A stretch of 64,000 nt of DNA. It comes from Sandaracinaceae bacterium (lineage in GTDB: Bacteria; Myxococcota_A; Polyangia; Polyangiales; Houyiibacteriaceae). Below the pieces are notes generated by a model. The model saw only the letters and a list, made by a program, of their open reading frames with translations. It was not told where the DNA came from and ran no database searches. The position numbers were made by a program, and so were the translations under genes. Below are positions 26,732-34,200 of the stretch, in pieces; the stretch's first letter is position 1, and each line of letters begins with the position of its first letter. Where the stretch lies: contig JACKEI010000004.1 in assembly GCA_020633075.1 (NCBI GenBank), forward strand, positions 62,001 through 126,000, given 5' to 3'.

Positions 26732-27610
26732 CTACAGCGCCGGCCCCTGTGCCAGGTGCTCCAGGAACGCGACCACCTTGGGCGAGAGGTGCCGCGAGCT
26801 GGGATACACGGCTTGGATTGGGATGGCGGGGGAGCACCACTGGGGCAGCACGCGCACCAGCGCGCCACTGCGCAGGTCATCCGCACAGCGGAACAGCGGC
26901 AGCAGCGCCACGCCCAGCCCGCTGCGCGCGGCCTCGTCCAGGAAGACGAAGTCGTTGACCATGAGCCGCAGCGCCACCTGCACGCTGGTGGTCTCCGCTC
27001 CGCGCGTCATGCGCCAGGTGGCCCGCGCCGCCCCAAGGCCAAAGCCCAGCGCGGGCAGGTTCGCCAGCTCTTCCGGGCAGGAGGGCGCGCCGTGCGCAGC
27101 CAGGAAGGCCGGGCTGGCCACCAGGTAGCTCTCGATGCTCCCGATGGTGCGCGCCATGAGCGTGGAGTCCGCAAGCGCGCCCGCGCGCACGGCCAGGTCG
27201 AAGCCCTCGTGCACCAGATCCACCATGCGGTCGGAGCACAGCAGCTCTACCTGCACGTCGGGGAAGCGCGCCATGAACGCCGCGACCGTCGGGGCCAGGT
27301 GGTTGAAGTTCAGCGGCGCGGTCACGCGCAGGAGCCCACGCGGGGCACCCTGCATGCGGGTCACGGCCAGCTCGGCCTCCTCGACTTCTGCGAGCACGCG
27401 CAGCGCGTGTTGGTAGTAGGTCTGGCCCACGTCCGTGAGGCTCAGCTTGCGCGTAGTGCGCTGCAACAAGCGCGCGCCCAGCCGGGCCTCTAGCTCGGAC
27501 ACCTTCCGACTCACCGTGGACTTGGGCATCGCCAGCTCGCGGGCCGCCCCCGTGAAGCTCCCCGCGGTGACGACGTGCGCGAAGATCAGGAGCTCGTTCA
27601 GGTCGGCCAT
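26732..27610 (-). CDS. LysR-family transcriptional regulator
   Basis: A 292-residue regulator. The N-terminal helix-turn-helix (FAHVVTAGSFTGAARELAMPKSTVSRKVSELEARLGARLLQRTTR, about 10-53, in consecutive stretches) is textbook LysR, closest to the AaeR/DmlR-like group. The effector domain occupies about 90-290. It is divergent from the yceI-dodA pair with 113 bp between starts, the usual LysR arrangement, so those genes are its likely targets. ATG 27610 is chosen over 27658. Confidence 0.92.
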   Translation of the reverse strand: MADLNELLIFAHVVTAGSFTGAARELAMPKSTVSRKVSELEARLGARLLQRTTRKLSLTDVGQTYYQHALRVLAEVEEAELAVTRMQGAPRGLLRVTAPLNFNHLAPTVAAFMARFPDVQVELLCSDRMVDLVHEGFDLAVRAGALADSTLMARTIGSIESYLVASPAFLAAHGAPSCPEELANLPALGFGLGAARATWRMTRGAETTSVQVALRLMVNDFVFLDEAARSGLGVALLPLFRCADDLRSGALVRVLPQWCSPAIPIQAVYPSSRHLSPKVVAFLEHLAQGPAL

Positions 27611-27723
27611 CGCGGCTATTGTCTCATGAGTGGGACAGTGTTTCCAGATTGGACCCACTAATCACTGCCACGTCTCCAATACATGGTGAGTGCATCGATT
27701 CACACACTCCCTGGAGACAACCC
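27611..27723. promoter_or_regulatory. divergent promoter region of lysR and yceI
   Basis: A 113-bp intergenic region with imperfect dyads (TGAGTGCATCGATTCA is one) compatible with LysR T-N11-A sites. A GGAG at 27713-27716 serves the yceI start at 27724. Exact promoter elements cannot be assigned. Confidence 0.45.
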
Positions 27724-28269
27724 ATGACCACCACCTGGAACATCGACTCGGCCCACTCGGGCATCAACTTCTCCGTTCGCCACATGGTCTTCGCCAAGGT
27801 GCGCGGCCGCTTCGCCGCCTGGACCGGCAAGGTGCAGCTGGACCCCGCCTCGCTCGCCAACGGCAGCGCCGAGGTCACCATCGACGCCAAGAGCATCGAC
27901 ACCGGCGTGAGCGACCGTGACACCCACCTGCGCTCGGGTGACTTCTTGGACGTGGAGCGCTTCCCGGAGCTGCGCTTTGTGAGCCAGGGGGTGCAGCACG
28001 CGGGCGGCGACCGCTACCGCGTCGAGGGCGCGCTGACCATCCGCGACGTCACGCGCACGGTGACCTTGGACGTCACCTACGCGGGCCAGGTCAAGGACCC
28101 GTGGGGCAACCAGCGCGTGGCGTTCACGGCCACAACGTCTCTGGACCGGCGCGAGTTCGGGCTGGTGTGGAACCAAGCCCTCGAAGCCGGCGGCGTGCTG
28201 GTGGGCGAGCGCGTGGAGATCGAGATCGAGCTGCAGGCCGTTCAAGCGGCGGGCAGCGCAGCAGCGTAG
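27724..28269 (+). CDS. YceI-family lipocalin-like protein
   Basis: A 181-residue protein of the YceI fold, a beta-barrel that binds isoprenoid or other amphipathic ligands. Typical signatures are TWNIDSAHSGINFSVRHMVF at the start, GSAEVTIDAKSIDTG, FLDVERFPEL and REFGLVWN. Many YceI proteins have a signal peptide; this one has none, so it should be cytosolic. A GGAGA ribosome-binding site fits ATG 27724. It is 9 bp upstream of the dioxygenase gene and probably co-regulated by the divergent LysR protein. Confidence 0.92.
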   Translation: MTTTWNIDSAHSGINFSVRHMVFAKVRGRFAAWTGKVQLDPASLANGSAEVTIDAKSIDTGVSDRDTHLRSGDFLDVERFPELRFVSQGVQHAGGDRYRVEGALTIRDVTRTVTLDVTYAGQVKDPWGNQRVAFTATTSLDRREFGLVWNQALEAGGVLVGERVEIEIELQAVQAAGSAAA

Positions 28270-28278
28270 GCTCACGCT

Positions 28279-29211
28279 GTGACCCAGGGCCGTCGAGACT
28301 TCCTGCGGACGCTCGCCTCCGCCGCCGCGCTCACCCAGCTGGGGTGCAGCCCAACCCCTAGCGTTCAGGAGCACCCCATGAATCCGCCCAATGTCTCACG
28401 GCCCAACGTCACCCCCGCGCAGAGCGGCGCGCGCATGCCCGTGCTCTTCGTGGGGCACGGGTCGCCCATGAACGCCCTCGTCGACAACCCGTACAGCGCC
28501 ACCTTCGCCGAGCTGGGCCGCAGCCTGCCGCGCCCACGCGCCATCTTGGCGGTCTCGGCGCACTGGTTCGTGGGCGGCACGTACCTCACGGGCAACCCAC
28601 AGCCGCGCACCATCCACGACTTCTCGGGCTTCCCGCCGGCGCTGAGCGAGATTGAGTACCGCGCGCCCGGCAGCGTGGACCTGGCCGAGCGCGTGCGCCG
28701 GGCCTTGGGCCCCGAACGGGCCTCGCTGAACACCGAGTGGGGTCTGGACCACGGCACCTGGACGGTGCTGCGCTTCATGTTTCCCGAGGCGGACATCCCC
28801 GTGGTGCAGCTCAGCCTGGACCGACGCCTGGACGTGCGCGGGCACCTCACGCTCGCGCGCTCGCTCGCGGACCTGCGTCACGAGGGGGTGCTGGTGCTGG
28901 CCAGCGGCAACATCACGCACAACCTGCGCGACGCCTTCACGCGCATGCAGACCGGCTCCACCGAGACCCCGCCGTGGGCCACGCGCTTCGACAGCGCGGT
29001 CGTGCGCGCCGTGACGCAGCGCGACACGGAAGGGCTGCTGCGCCTGTGGCCCGACAGCGACGACGGACGGCTGGCGCACCCTTCCCCCGACCACTTCCTG
29101 CCGCTGCTGTACGCGTACGGAGCCAGCGACGCGCAGGACAGCGCGAGCTTCACTAGCGACACCTTCGACCTGGGCTCGCTGTCGATGCGCAACGTGCTCT
29201 TTGCGGGGTGA
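28279..29211 (+). CDS. DODA/YgiD-type extradiol aromatic dioxygenase with predicted Tat lipoprotein signal
   Basis: A 310-residue class III extradiol ring-cleavage dioxygenase related to 4,5-DOPA dioxygenase. Metal-site motifs are FVGHGSPMN, SAHWFVGG and LDHGTWTVLRFMFP. The GTG start at 28279 gives a leader GRRDFLRTLASAAALTQLGC: a twin-arginine motif followed by a lipobox (Cys23). YgiD-type enzymes are normally cytosolic and about 260 residues. Here a Tat-exported, lipid-anchored form is predicted. If ATG 28378 (MNPPN) is used instead, the product is cytosolic and of normal length. Operon with yceI. Confidence 0.82.
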   Translation: MTQGRRDFLRTLASAAALTQLGCSPTPSVQEHPMNPPNVSRPNVTPAQSGARMPVLFVGHGSPMNALVDNPYSATFAELGRSLPRPRAILAVSAHWFVGGTYLTGNPQPRTIHDFSGFPPALSEIEYRAPGSVDLAERVRRALGPERASLNTEWGLDHGTWTVLRFMFPEADIPVVQLSLDRRLDVRGHLTLARSLADLRHEGVLVLASGNITHNLRDAFTRMQTGSTETPPWATRFDSAVVRAVTQRDTEGLLRLWPDSDDGRLAHPSPDHFLPLLYAYGASDAQDSASFTSDTFDLGSLSMRNVLFAG

Positions 29212-29474
29212 GCCGGCGCAGCGCGAGCGGTGCCTACACGCGCGCGGAGGGGACTTCTACATGTACGTCGGCGTCCCCGCGCCGTGCCCACACGCGATGA
29301 GTCGAGCGACTAAGACCGGGCTCTTCATCGAACCCTTCGACTCTCCGTACGGGACCGCCTGAGACGGACCACACGAACGTGAACCCACGCTTTAGTTTTG
29401 TGCTTCTCGGGACAAGGTGGGACGCGCAGGCAGGGTTCGCCGAACGCGACTTGACTTGTGTTGCGTGGAATAGT

Positions 29475-29499
29475 CATGTTGCACACCGCGCGCAACATG
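29475..29499. promoter_or_regulatory. perfect inverted repeat over the winged-helix gene start
   Basis: CATGTTGC and GCAACATG are exact complements around a 9-bp spacer. They overlap both candidate start codons (ATG 29476 and 29497) of the regulator. A TTGACT word lies at 29451. This looks like an autoregulatory operator. The 263 bp between the dioxygenase gene and this site hold only a 21-codon ORF (29297-29362) that I do not support. Confidence 0.6.
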
Positions 29500-30558
29500 A
29501 CGAACACAGGCAACAAACTGGAGCGAGAGGGGCTTCGACACCTCCAACGCCGGCTACCCCCTGGCTGGAGTCTGGGCGAGCCTATAGCCACCCCAGCTGG
29601 GCCCGCGGACTGCACCGTTCAGCTCACGGCTCCGAACGGCGATCAGGGCGTCACCACCGTCGCGGTCAAGACGCGGCTCGATCCAAAGGGCGCGCGCTCG
29701 CTCGCTGAGGACGCCAACCGCGCGGCGCTGGACGGCCCGCTGCTCGTCGTCAGTCGCTACCTCAGCGAGGCCACGAGAGCCCTCTTGCGCGAAGGCAACC
29801 TCGGGTACTTGGACCTCGCCGGGAACGTGCGCTTCGTCATGTCCGCGCCGGGCTTGTACATCGAGACGACTGGCGCAGCGGAGGACCCCGACCGCGAGGA
29901 GCGCGCGGCGCGCTCGCTGCGTGGCGCCAAAGCGGGTCGGATTGTGAGGGCGCTGTGCGACGGGAGTGAGTTGCCCGGTGTCCGCGAGCTCGCCGCGCTG
30001 ACGGACGTGAACCCCGGGTACGTGTCCCGGGTGCTAGCGTACCTCGACTCCCAGGCGCTGGTCACCCGCGTTGGCCGTGGTCGCCTTGCGAGCGTCGACT
30101 GGCCGGCGCTGCTTCGCCGCTGGGCGCAGGACGCGCCGCTGGAGTCTCGCGGTGAGACGCTGAGCTTCCTCGAGCCGCGCGGGCTGCCTGCGCTCGTCGC
30201 CCGACTGCCGCAGGCCAAGGAGCGGTACGCCATCACCGGAGGGCTCGGGGCAGCAGCCTTCGCCCCCATCGCGCCAGCGCGCCTTGCGGTCGTCTGGATG
30301 CACGACGCGGCCGCGTCGGCCATGCACCTAGGCCTGCGCCCAGCGCAAGCGGGAGCGAACGTGTTGCTCATCGAGCCGGGCGACGACGGCGTATTCGAGG
30401 GCGCGGTGCAACGCGACGGCGTCTGGTACGCCGCGCCCAGCCAAGTGGCGGCGGACCTGCTCACCAGCCCCGGCCGCGGGCCGGCGGAGGGCGAAGAGCT
30501 GATTCACTGGATGCAAGCAAACGAGGAGGTGTGGCGACGACAAGTCCGCGGTGGATGA
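29497..30558 (+). CDS. winged-helix regulator of a disrupted NTase pair (module 4)
   Basis: A 353-residue protein. The N-terminal half resembles restriction-endonuclease-like or sensor folds (TTVAVKTRLDPKGARSL; LLREGNLGYLDLAGNVRFVM). A winged helix follows at about 155-205 (GVRELAALTDVNPGYVSRVLAYLDSQALVTR). The C-terminal part contains GGLGAAAFAP and a wing-like PSQVAADLLT. Proteins of this form usually sit directly upstream of an NTase gene as presumed antitoxin/repressor, as here, where its stop overlaps the NTase start by 8 bp. The NTase is truncated, so this regulator may be an orphan. Start 29476 or 29458 are alternatives. Confidence 0.72.
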   Translation: MTNTGNKLEREGLRHLQRRLPPGWSLGEPIATPAGPADCTVQLTAPNGDQGVTTVAVKTRLDPKGARSLAEDANRAALDGPLLVVSRYLSEATRALLREGNLGYLDLAGNVRFVMSAPGLYIETTGAAEDPDREERAARSLRGAKAGRIVRALCDGSELPGVRELAALTDVNPGYVSRVLAYLDSQALVTRVGRGRLASVDWPALLRRWAQDAPLESRGETLSFLEPRGLPALVARLPQAKERYAITGGLGAAAFAPIAPARLAVVWMHDAAASAMHLGLRPAQAGANVLLIEPGDDGVFEGAVQRDGVWYAAPSQVAADLLTSPGRGPAEGEELIHWMQANEEVWRRQVRGG

Positions 30559-30833
30559 ACTCTACGTGATGGCGCGCCGTGTCCTGCTCGACGCACTCGA
30601 GGCGCTCGGGCCGCACCGCGACGCCCTCGTACTGGTGGGCGCCCAGGCCGTGTACCTCCGTGTAGGCGAAGCCGAGTTCGCGGTCGCCCCGTTCACGACG
30701 GACGGCGACCTAGCGATCGACCCGGCGGTGCTGGCCGACATTCCGCCCATCGAGCAAGCCCTCCTGAGCGCTGGCTTCCACCCGGCGCCCGTGTACCCTC
30801 GCGGCTTCACACGAGGACTTCCGCCAGGCACTT
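30551..30833 (+). pseudogene. NTase-fold gene truncated after about 90 codons (module 4)
   Basis: The GTG at 30551 opens a convincing NTase N-terminus: LEALGPHRDALVLVGAQAVYL and FTTDGDLAIDPAVLAD, carrying the GA-Q and D-x-D core, then IEQALLSAGFHP. Homology-like sequence stops near 30800. The remaining frame runs out of phase through the AAA/DUF4143 gene and makes no sense. The third catalytic acidic residue and the C-terminal bundle are absent, so this gene is inactive. The break coincides with the palindrome at 30834. Confidence 0.7.
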
Positions 30834-30867
30834 TGACCAATTGCATAGTTAGCTATACGATTGGTCA
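30834..30867. promoter_or_regulatory. near-perfect 15-bp palindrome with embedded promoter at the gene-insertion junction
   Basis: TGACCAATTGCATAG and CTATACGATTGGTCA match at 13 of 15 positions around a TTAG loop. TTGACC (30833-30838) and TATACG (30854-30859) inside it could be -35 and -10 elements with 15-bp spacing. It ends 2 bp before the ATG of the AAA/DUF4143 gene. Confidence 0.65.
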
Positions 30868-30869
30868 CG

Positions 30870-32084
30870 ATGAGCTACCCTGCCTCCCCGGCGCTCCCTC
30901 CCAACCGCGTGCCGCGTGTCCTCACCGACGTGGCCCGGGCGCGGCTCTTGGGGTATCCGGTGCTCACCATCACGGGGCCTCGGCAGTCGGGCAAGACCAC
31001 CCTCGCTCGGCTGCTCGCCCCCTCGCTGCCCTACGTCTCGCTCGAGGACCCAGACACCCGCGCCTTCGCGCTCGAGGACCCAAGAGCCTTCCTGCGGCAG
31101 ATCGCGGACGGCGCCATCATCGACGAGGCACAGCGCGCGCCGCAGCTGTTCTCGTACCTCCAGGGCGTCGTCGATGCCGACCCACGGATGGGCCGCTTCG
31201 TCGTGACCGGATCGAGTCAGTTCGAGCTCATGGCGTCCATCACGCAGAGCCTGGCTGGCCGCGCCTCGATGCTCACGCTGCTGCCGTTCTCCCTCGGCGA
31301 GCTGCAGCAGGTGGGCCGTGCGCCGACCACCGTGGACCAACTGCTCTACGCGGGGCTCTTCCCGCCCATCTACGACCGCCCGGTGGAGGCATCCGTGTGG
31401 CTCCAGGACTACGTGGGCACGTACCTCGAGCGTGACGTCCGTCAGGTGCTCAACGTCCAAGACCTCGCTGCGTTTCAGCGCTTCGTGCAGCTGTGTGCGG
31501 GGCGCGTCGGCCAGCTCCTGAACATCACCTCGCTGGCCGCCGACGCCGGCCTCACGCGCGTCACGGCGGACGCGTGGCTCTCCGTCCTCCAAGCCAGCCA
31601 CTTGGTGTTCCTGGTCCGCCCTTGGTCCACGAACACCAACAAGCGTCTCATCAAGACCCCCAAGCTCTACTTCACGGATCCAGGCCTGGCGTCCTGGCTG
31701 CTCGGCGTGCGCCACCCGCACCACCTCACCGCGCACCCTCAACGCGGCGCGCTCTTCGAGAACTGGATGATGACGGAGCTGCGCAAGGCACAGGCCCATC
31801 GCGGCTTGGTGTCTTCGCTCCACTTCCTGCGCGACAAGGAAGGCCACGAAGTCGACGCCCTCATCGAGACCGCTCCCAGCCGCTTCCACGCGGTGGAGGT
31901 CAAGTCGGGGGAGACGGTCGCGTCGGACTTCTTCGCCGGCCTGGACTACTGGCGCGCCAGGCTCCCGACCTCATCCGTCACTCCCTGGCTCGTGCACGGG
32001 GGCACCGCGCGACAAGAGCGCGAGAGGGCGACTGTGCTCCCGTGGGATGATCTCGCGCCGCTCCTCGAGGCGCTCGCGGGGTGA
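30870..32084 (+). CDS. AAA (AAA_14) ATPase with DUF4143 domain
   Basis: A 404-residue protein. The N-terminal P-loop ATPase has Walker A GPRQSGKTTLAR (about 36-47), Walker B-like GAIIDEAQRAP and the sensor VVTGSSQFELM. The C-terminal DUF4143 domain has the PD-(D/E)XK-like signature FENWMMTELRK, DALIETAPSRFHAVEVKSGE. This two-domain family is very common in bacteria and mobile through genomes, but its function is unknown; defence or ATP-dependent DNA/protein handling have been proposed. The ATG at 30870 follows a strong palindrome. The gene appears to have landed in the preceding NTase gene. Confidence 0.9.
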   Translation: MSYPASPALPPNRVPRVLTDVARARLLGYPVLTITGPRQSGKTTLARLLAPSLPYVSLEDPDTRAFALEDPRAFLRQIADGAIIDEAQRAPQLFSYLQGVVDADPRMGRFVVTGSSQFELMASITQSLAGRASMLTLLPFSLGELQQVGRAPTTVDQLLYAGLFPPIYDRPVEASVWLQDYVGTYLERDVRQVLNVQDLAAFQRFVQLCAGRVGQLLNITSLAADAGLTRVTADAWLSVLQASHLVFLVRPWSTNTNKRLIKTPKLYFTDPGLASWLLGVRHPHHLTAHPQRGALFENWMMTELRKAQAHRGLVSSLHFLRDKEGHEVDALIETAPSRFHAVEVKSGETVASDFFAGLDYWRARLPTSSVTPWLVHGGTARQERERATVLPWDDLAPLLEALAG

Positions 32085-32245
32085 GGAGTGGCCCCGACGT
32101 GAGGCGACTGAACGACGTCACGACGCCCGGCTTCGTGCCGCCTCCCGGAGCGCCCTCGCACGCGCAGCCCCCGCACCTTTGGGCGGACATCGCGATCGTA
32201 CACGACCGGCTGTAAGCTCTCGGGGCCTCTTACTGAGCGTCCACT

Positions 32246-32776
32246 CTGCCGCAACGCATCCACATCATGGGCACCAGTGGCTCCGGCAAAACGCACCTCG
32301 GCGCCCGTCTCACGCGCGCGTTGGGCATCCCGCACGTCGAGCTCGACGGCCTCTACCACGGCCCCGACTGGACACCGGCGGAACCCGCCCAGTTCCGTGC
32401 CGACGTGCAACGCCTGGCTGACACCGAGGCGTGGATCGCCGACGGAAACTACGCTGCGGCCCGCGAGGTGCTGTGGCAGCGCGCCGAGCTGGTCATCTTC
32501 CTGGATCTCCCTCGCTGGCGCGTGGTGACTCAGCTCGCTGCTCGCACGCTCGGGCGCGTCGTGCGCGGGACCACACTGTGGAACGGCAACCGCGAGCACT
32601 GGCGCGGCGCCTTCCGGCTGGACCCCTCCGAGAACGTGCTCGCCTGGAGCTGGATGCGCTATGGGCCAGACCGCGACGAGTTCCACGCCGCAGCGGCCGA
32701 CCCGCGCTGGTCACACGTCCGCTTCGTGCGCGCTCGCTCGACGGAAGAGGCGCTGCACTTGGCGCGTTGGCCGTGA
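32246..32776 (+). CDS. P-loop kinase (adenylate-kinase-like) protein
   Basis: A small P-loop kinase of about 170-176 residues. Walker A is GTSGSGKTHLG, followed by VELDGLYHGPDW, WIADGNYAAAREVLW and VIFLDLPRW, the pattern of topology-modulation/FlaR-like and adenylate-kinase-like proteins that phosphorylate small substrates. The first ATG (32267) would start inside the Walker A strand and lose the first beta-strand. Residues PQRIHI read in frame upstream from a CTG at 32246, so a non-standard start there is likely. Substrate unknown. Confidence 0.7.
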   Translation: MPQRIHIMGTSGSGKTHLGARLTRALGIPHVELDGLYHGPDWTPAEPAQFRADVQRLADTEAWIADGNYAAAREVLWQRAELVIFLDLPRWRVVTQLAARTLGRVVRGTTLWNGNREHWRGAFRLDPSENVLAWSWMRYGPDRDEFHAAAADPRWSHVRFVRARSTEEALHLARWP

Positions 32777-32825
32777 GGCTCACGACACCTGCCGCCCCTG
32801 CCCTGGTCTCCATTGCCAAAGACGA

Positions 32826-32844
32826 GTATAGTCATTACCTATAC
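32826..32844. promoter_or_regulatory. inverted repeat upstream of module-5 NTase
   Basis: GTATAG and CTATAC are exact complements with a 7-bp spacer, ending 3 bp before ATG 32848, in a short AT-rich patch. The CTATAC half-site also occurs in the palindrome at 30834. Confidence 0.5.
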
Positions 32845-32847
32845 AGC

Positions 32848-33417
32848 ATGATCAGCATCAACCCCACGGCGACGCTCGTCGCGTTCGACCAGTTCCTCCA
32901 CGCGGAGGGACTTTCGTTCGAAGCTGTCGTGATCGGGGGCGCGGCGCTTCACGCGCTGGGGATCATCACGCGTGTCACCGAGGACGTTGACGTGCTCGTG
33001 CCTGAGGTGCCTCCCATCATCGCCGACGCGGCCGCACGCTTTGCCGCTCTGCCACACACGGAGCCCCAAGAAGGCTCTTGGCTCAACTCGAAGTCCTACG
33101 ACTTCGTGCAGGTCCCTGGCTGTCTGCCAGACGGTTGGCGTGAGCGGCTTCAGCCGCTCTTTCGAGGGGCCGCACTGCACTTGGAGACGCTAGGCCGACT
33201 AGACCTGCTGTGCACCAAGCTCGTCGCGCTCGTAGACCGTGGCACCGACCTCGAGGACTGCATCGCGCTGGCGCCAAGTCCGGAGGAACTGGCTGCGGCC
33301 TGGCCTTTCGTCGTCGCATACGAGGGCAACCCGGAGTCACGAGAGGTCTTCTGGATTCCCCGCGCACGCGCGTACTACGCGCGGCTCGCCCAGGAGCTCG
33401 GCCATGGCGTTTCATAG
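32848..33417 (+). CDS. nucleotidyltransferase-fold (DUF6036-like) protein (module 5)
   Basis: A 189-residue NTase. EAVVIGGAALHALGI followed by RVTEDVDVLVPEVP gives the GG-A-x-DxD core (about residues 21-50). The C-terminal part has GRLDLLCTKLVALVDRGTDLEDCIAL, typical of DUF6036-like proteins. Here the NTase comes first and its partner second, the reverse of modules 1-4, and they overlap by 14 bp. A palindrome precedes the ATG. Probable toxin-like component. Confidence 0.75.
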   Translation: MISINPTATLVAFDQFLHAEGLSFEAVVIGGAALHALGIITRVTEDVDVLVPEVPPIIADAAARFAALPHTEPQEGSWLNSKSYDFVQVPGCLPDGWRERLQPLFRGAALHLETLGRLDLLCTKLVALVDRGTDLEDCIALAPSPEELAAAWPFVVAYEGNPESREVFWIPRARAYYARLAQELGHGVS

Positions 33418-34114
33418 GACCCCACCCGCGCTCCTGCGCGGCGAGGAGCTCGAGCAATGCCTCCGTGCGATCGGGCTTCGCCTGGGCACTGCGAACGCCG
33501 TGTCGACGCGTCCAGCGCCCGAGCAAGTCATTGTCTCCGCGGTGGCGGAGGCCATCCCAAGTGACCTGCGTACGCTCTCGGTGGTGACCACATGGTTGGG
33601 CGTGCATGGCGCGCGCGTGCACGTCGCCGAGCTCGCACGCTACCTGGACGTTGGCGCCGCAGCGTGTCGTGACCCGGAGCGCTTCGCGGCCTACTGGTCC
33701 GGCGTTGCGCATTGGCAACGGTCCGACGCGCGCTGGGCAAAGATCGCCAAGCGCTTCCAAGGTCCCGCCGTCTTTCTGTCCGGTCTCCCGGCGGCCCTGG
33801 AGGAAGCCCAGATTGCGCGCAAGGGTGAAGACCCGCGCTTTGCCGGCAGCCGGCTGCGGGTGCCACGTGGCATGCTGCGCGACAGGCTCGCCGACGTGGA
33901 CGACCCCGCCACGCTCTCGGGTCGTCACGCCTGGTACCGGGAGCGGGTACGCCAAGGGCCCACCTACCGGGCTGACTGCTGGGCCGAGCTCGAGCGCGAC
34001 CCACGCCTGAACGCCGCGGGCTTGGCCAGGGCCGTGGGGTGCACGTATCCCGTCGCGCATGCTGCAATCGCAGACCAGCAGGTCTGGCGGCAGAGCGCCG
34101 CGCACGTCCGCTAG
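33404..34114 (+). CDS. partner protein of module-5 NTase with C-terminal helix-turn-helix-like region
   Basis: A 236-residue cytosolic protein. The middle is helical and Arg-rich. The C-terminus LNAAGLARAVGCTYPVAHAAIADQQVW has the spacing of a helix-turn-helix, so it may be the regulatory or antitoxin subunit. Its start overlaps the NTase by 14 bp, which strongly suggests a functional pair. I do not recognise a named family. The in-frame extension to 33239 lies inside the NTase gene and is rejected. Confidence 0.65.
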   Translation: MAFHRTPPALLRGEELEQCLRAIGLRLGTANAVSTRPAPEQVIVSAVAEAIPSDLRTLSVVTTWLGVHGARVHVAELARYLDVGAAACRDPERFAAYWSGVAHWQRSDARWAKIAKRFQGPAVFLSGLPAALEEAQIARKGEDPRFAGSRLRVPRGMLRDRLADVDDPATLSGRHAWYRERVRQGPTYRADCWAELERDPRLNAAGLARAVGCTYPVAHAAIADQQVWRQSAAHVR

Positions 34115-34187
34115 CAAGCTCTGCCCCTCTGCCCGGCCGCACTTGCGTGACGCGATGACTGCGTGCGAGCCTGCCTCTGTTCAAGAC

Positions 34188-34195
34188 GAGGAGGT
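34188..34195 (+). promoter_or_regulatory. strong ribosome-binding site
   Basis: GAGGAGGT ends 5 bp before ATG 34201 and fixes the start of the beta-barrel gene. Confidence 0.7.
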
Positions 34196-34200
34196 GACGC

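Noticed and set aside
18040..34114. Integrative element with attachment sites
   Set aside because: No integrase, transposase, tRNA target or long flanking repeats were found, so mobility is not claimed.
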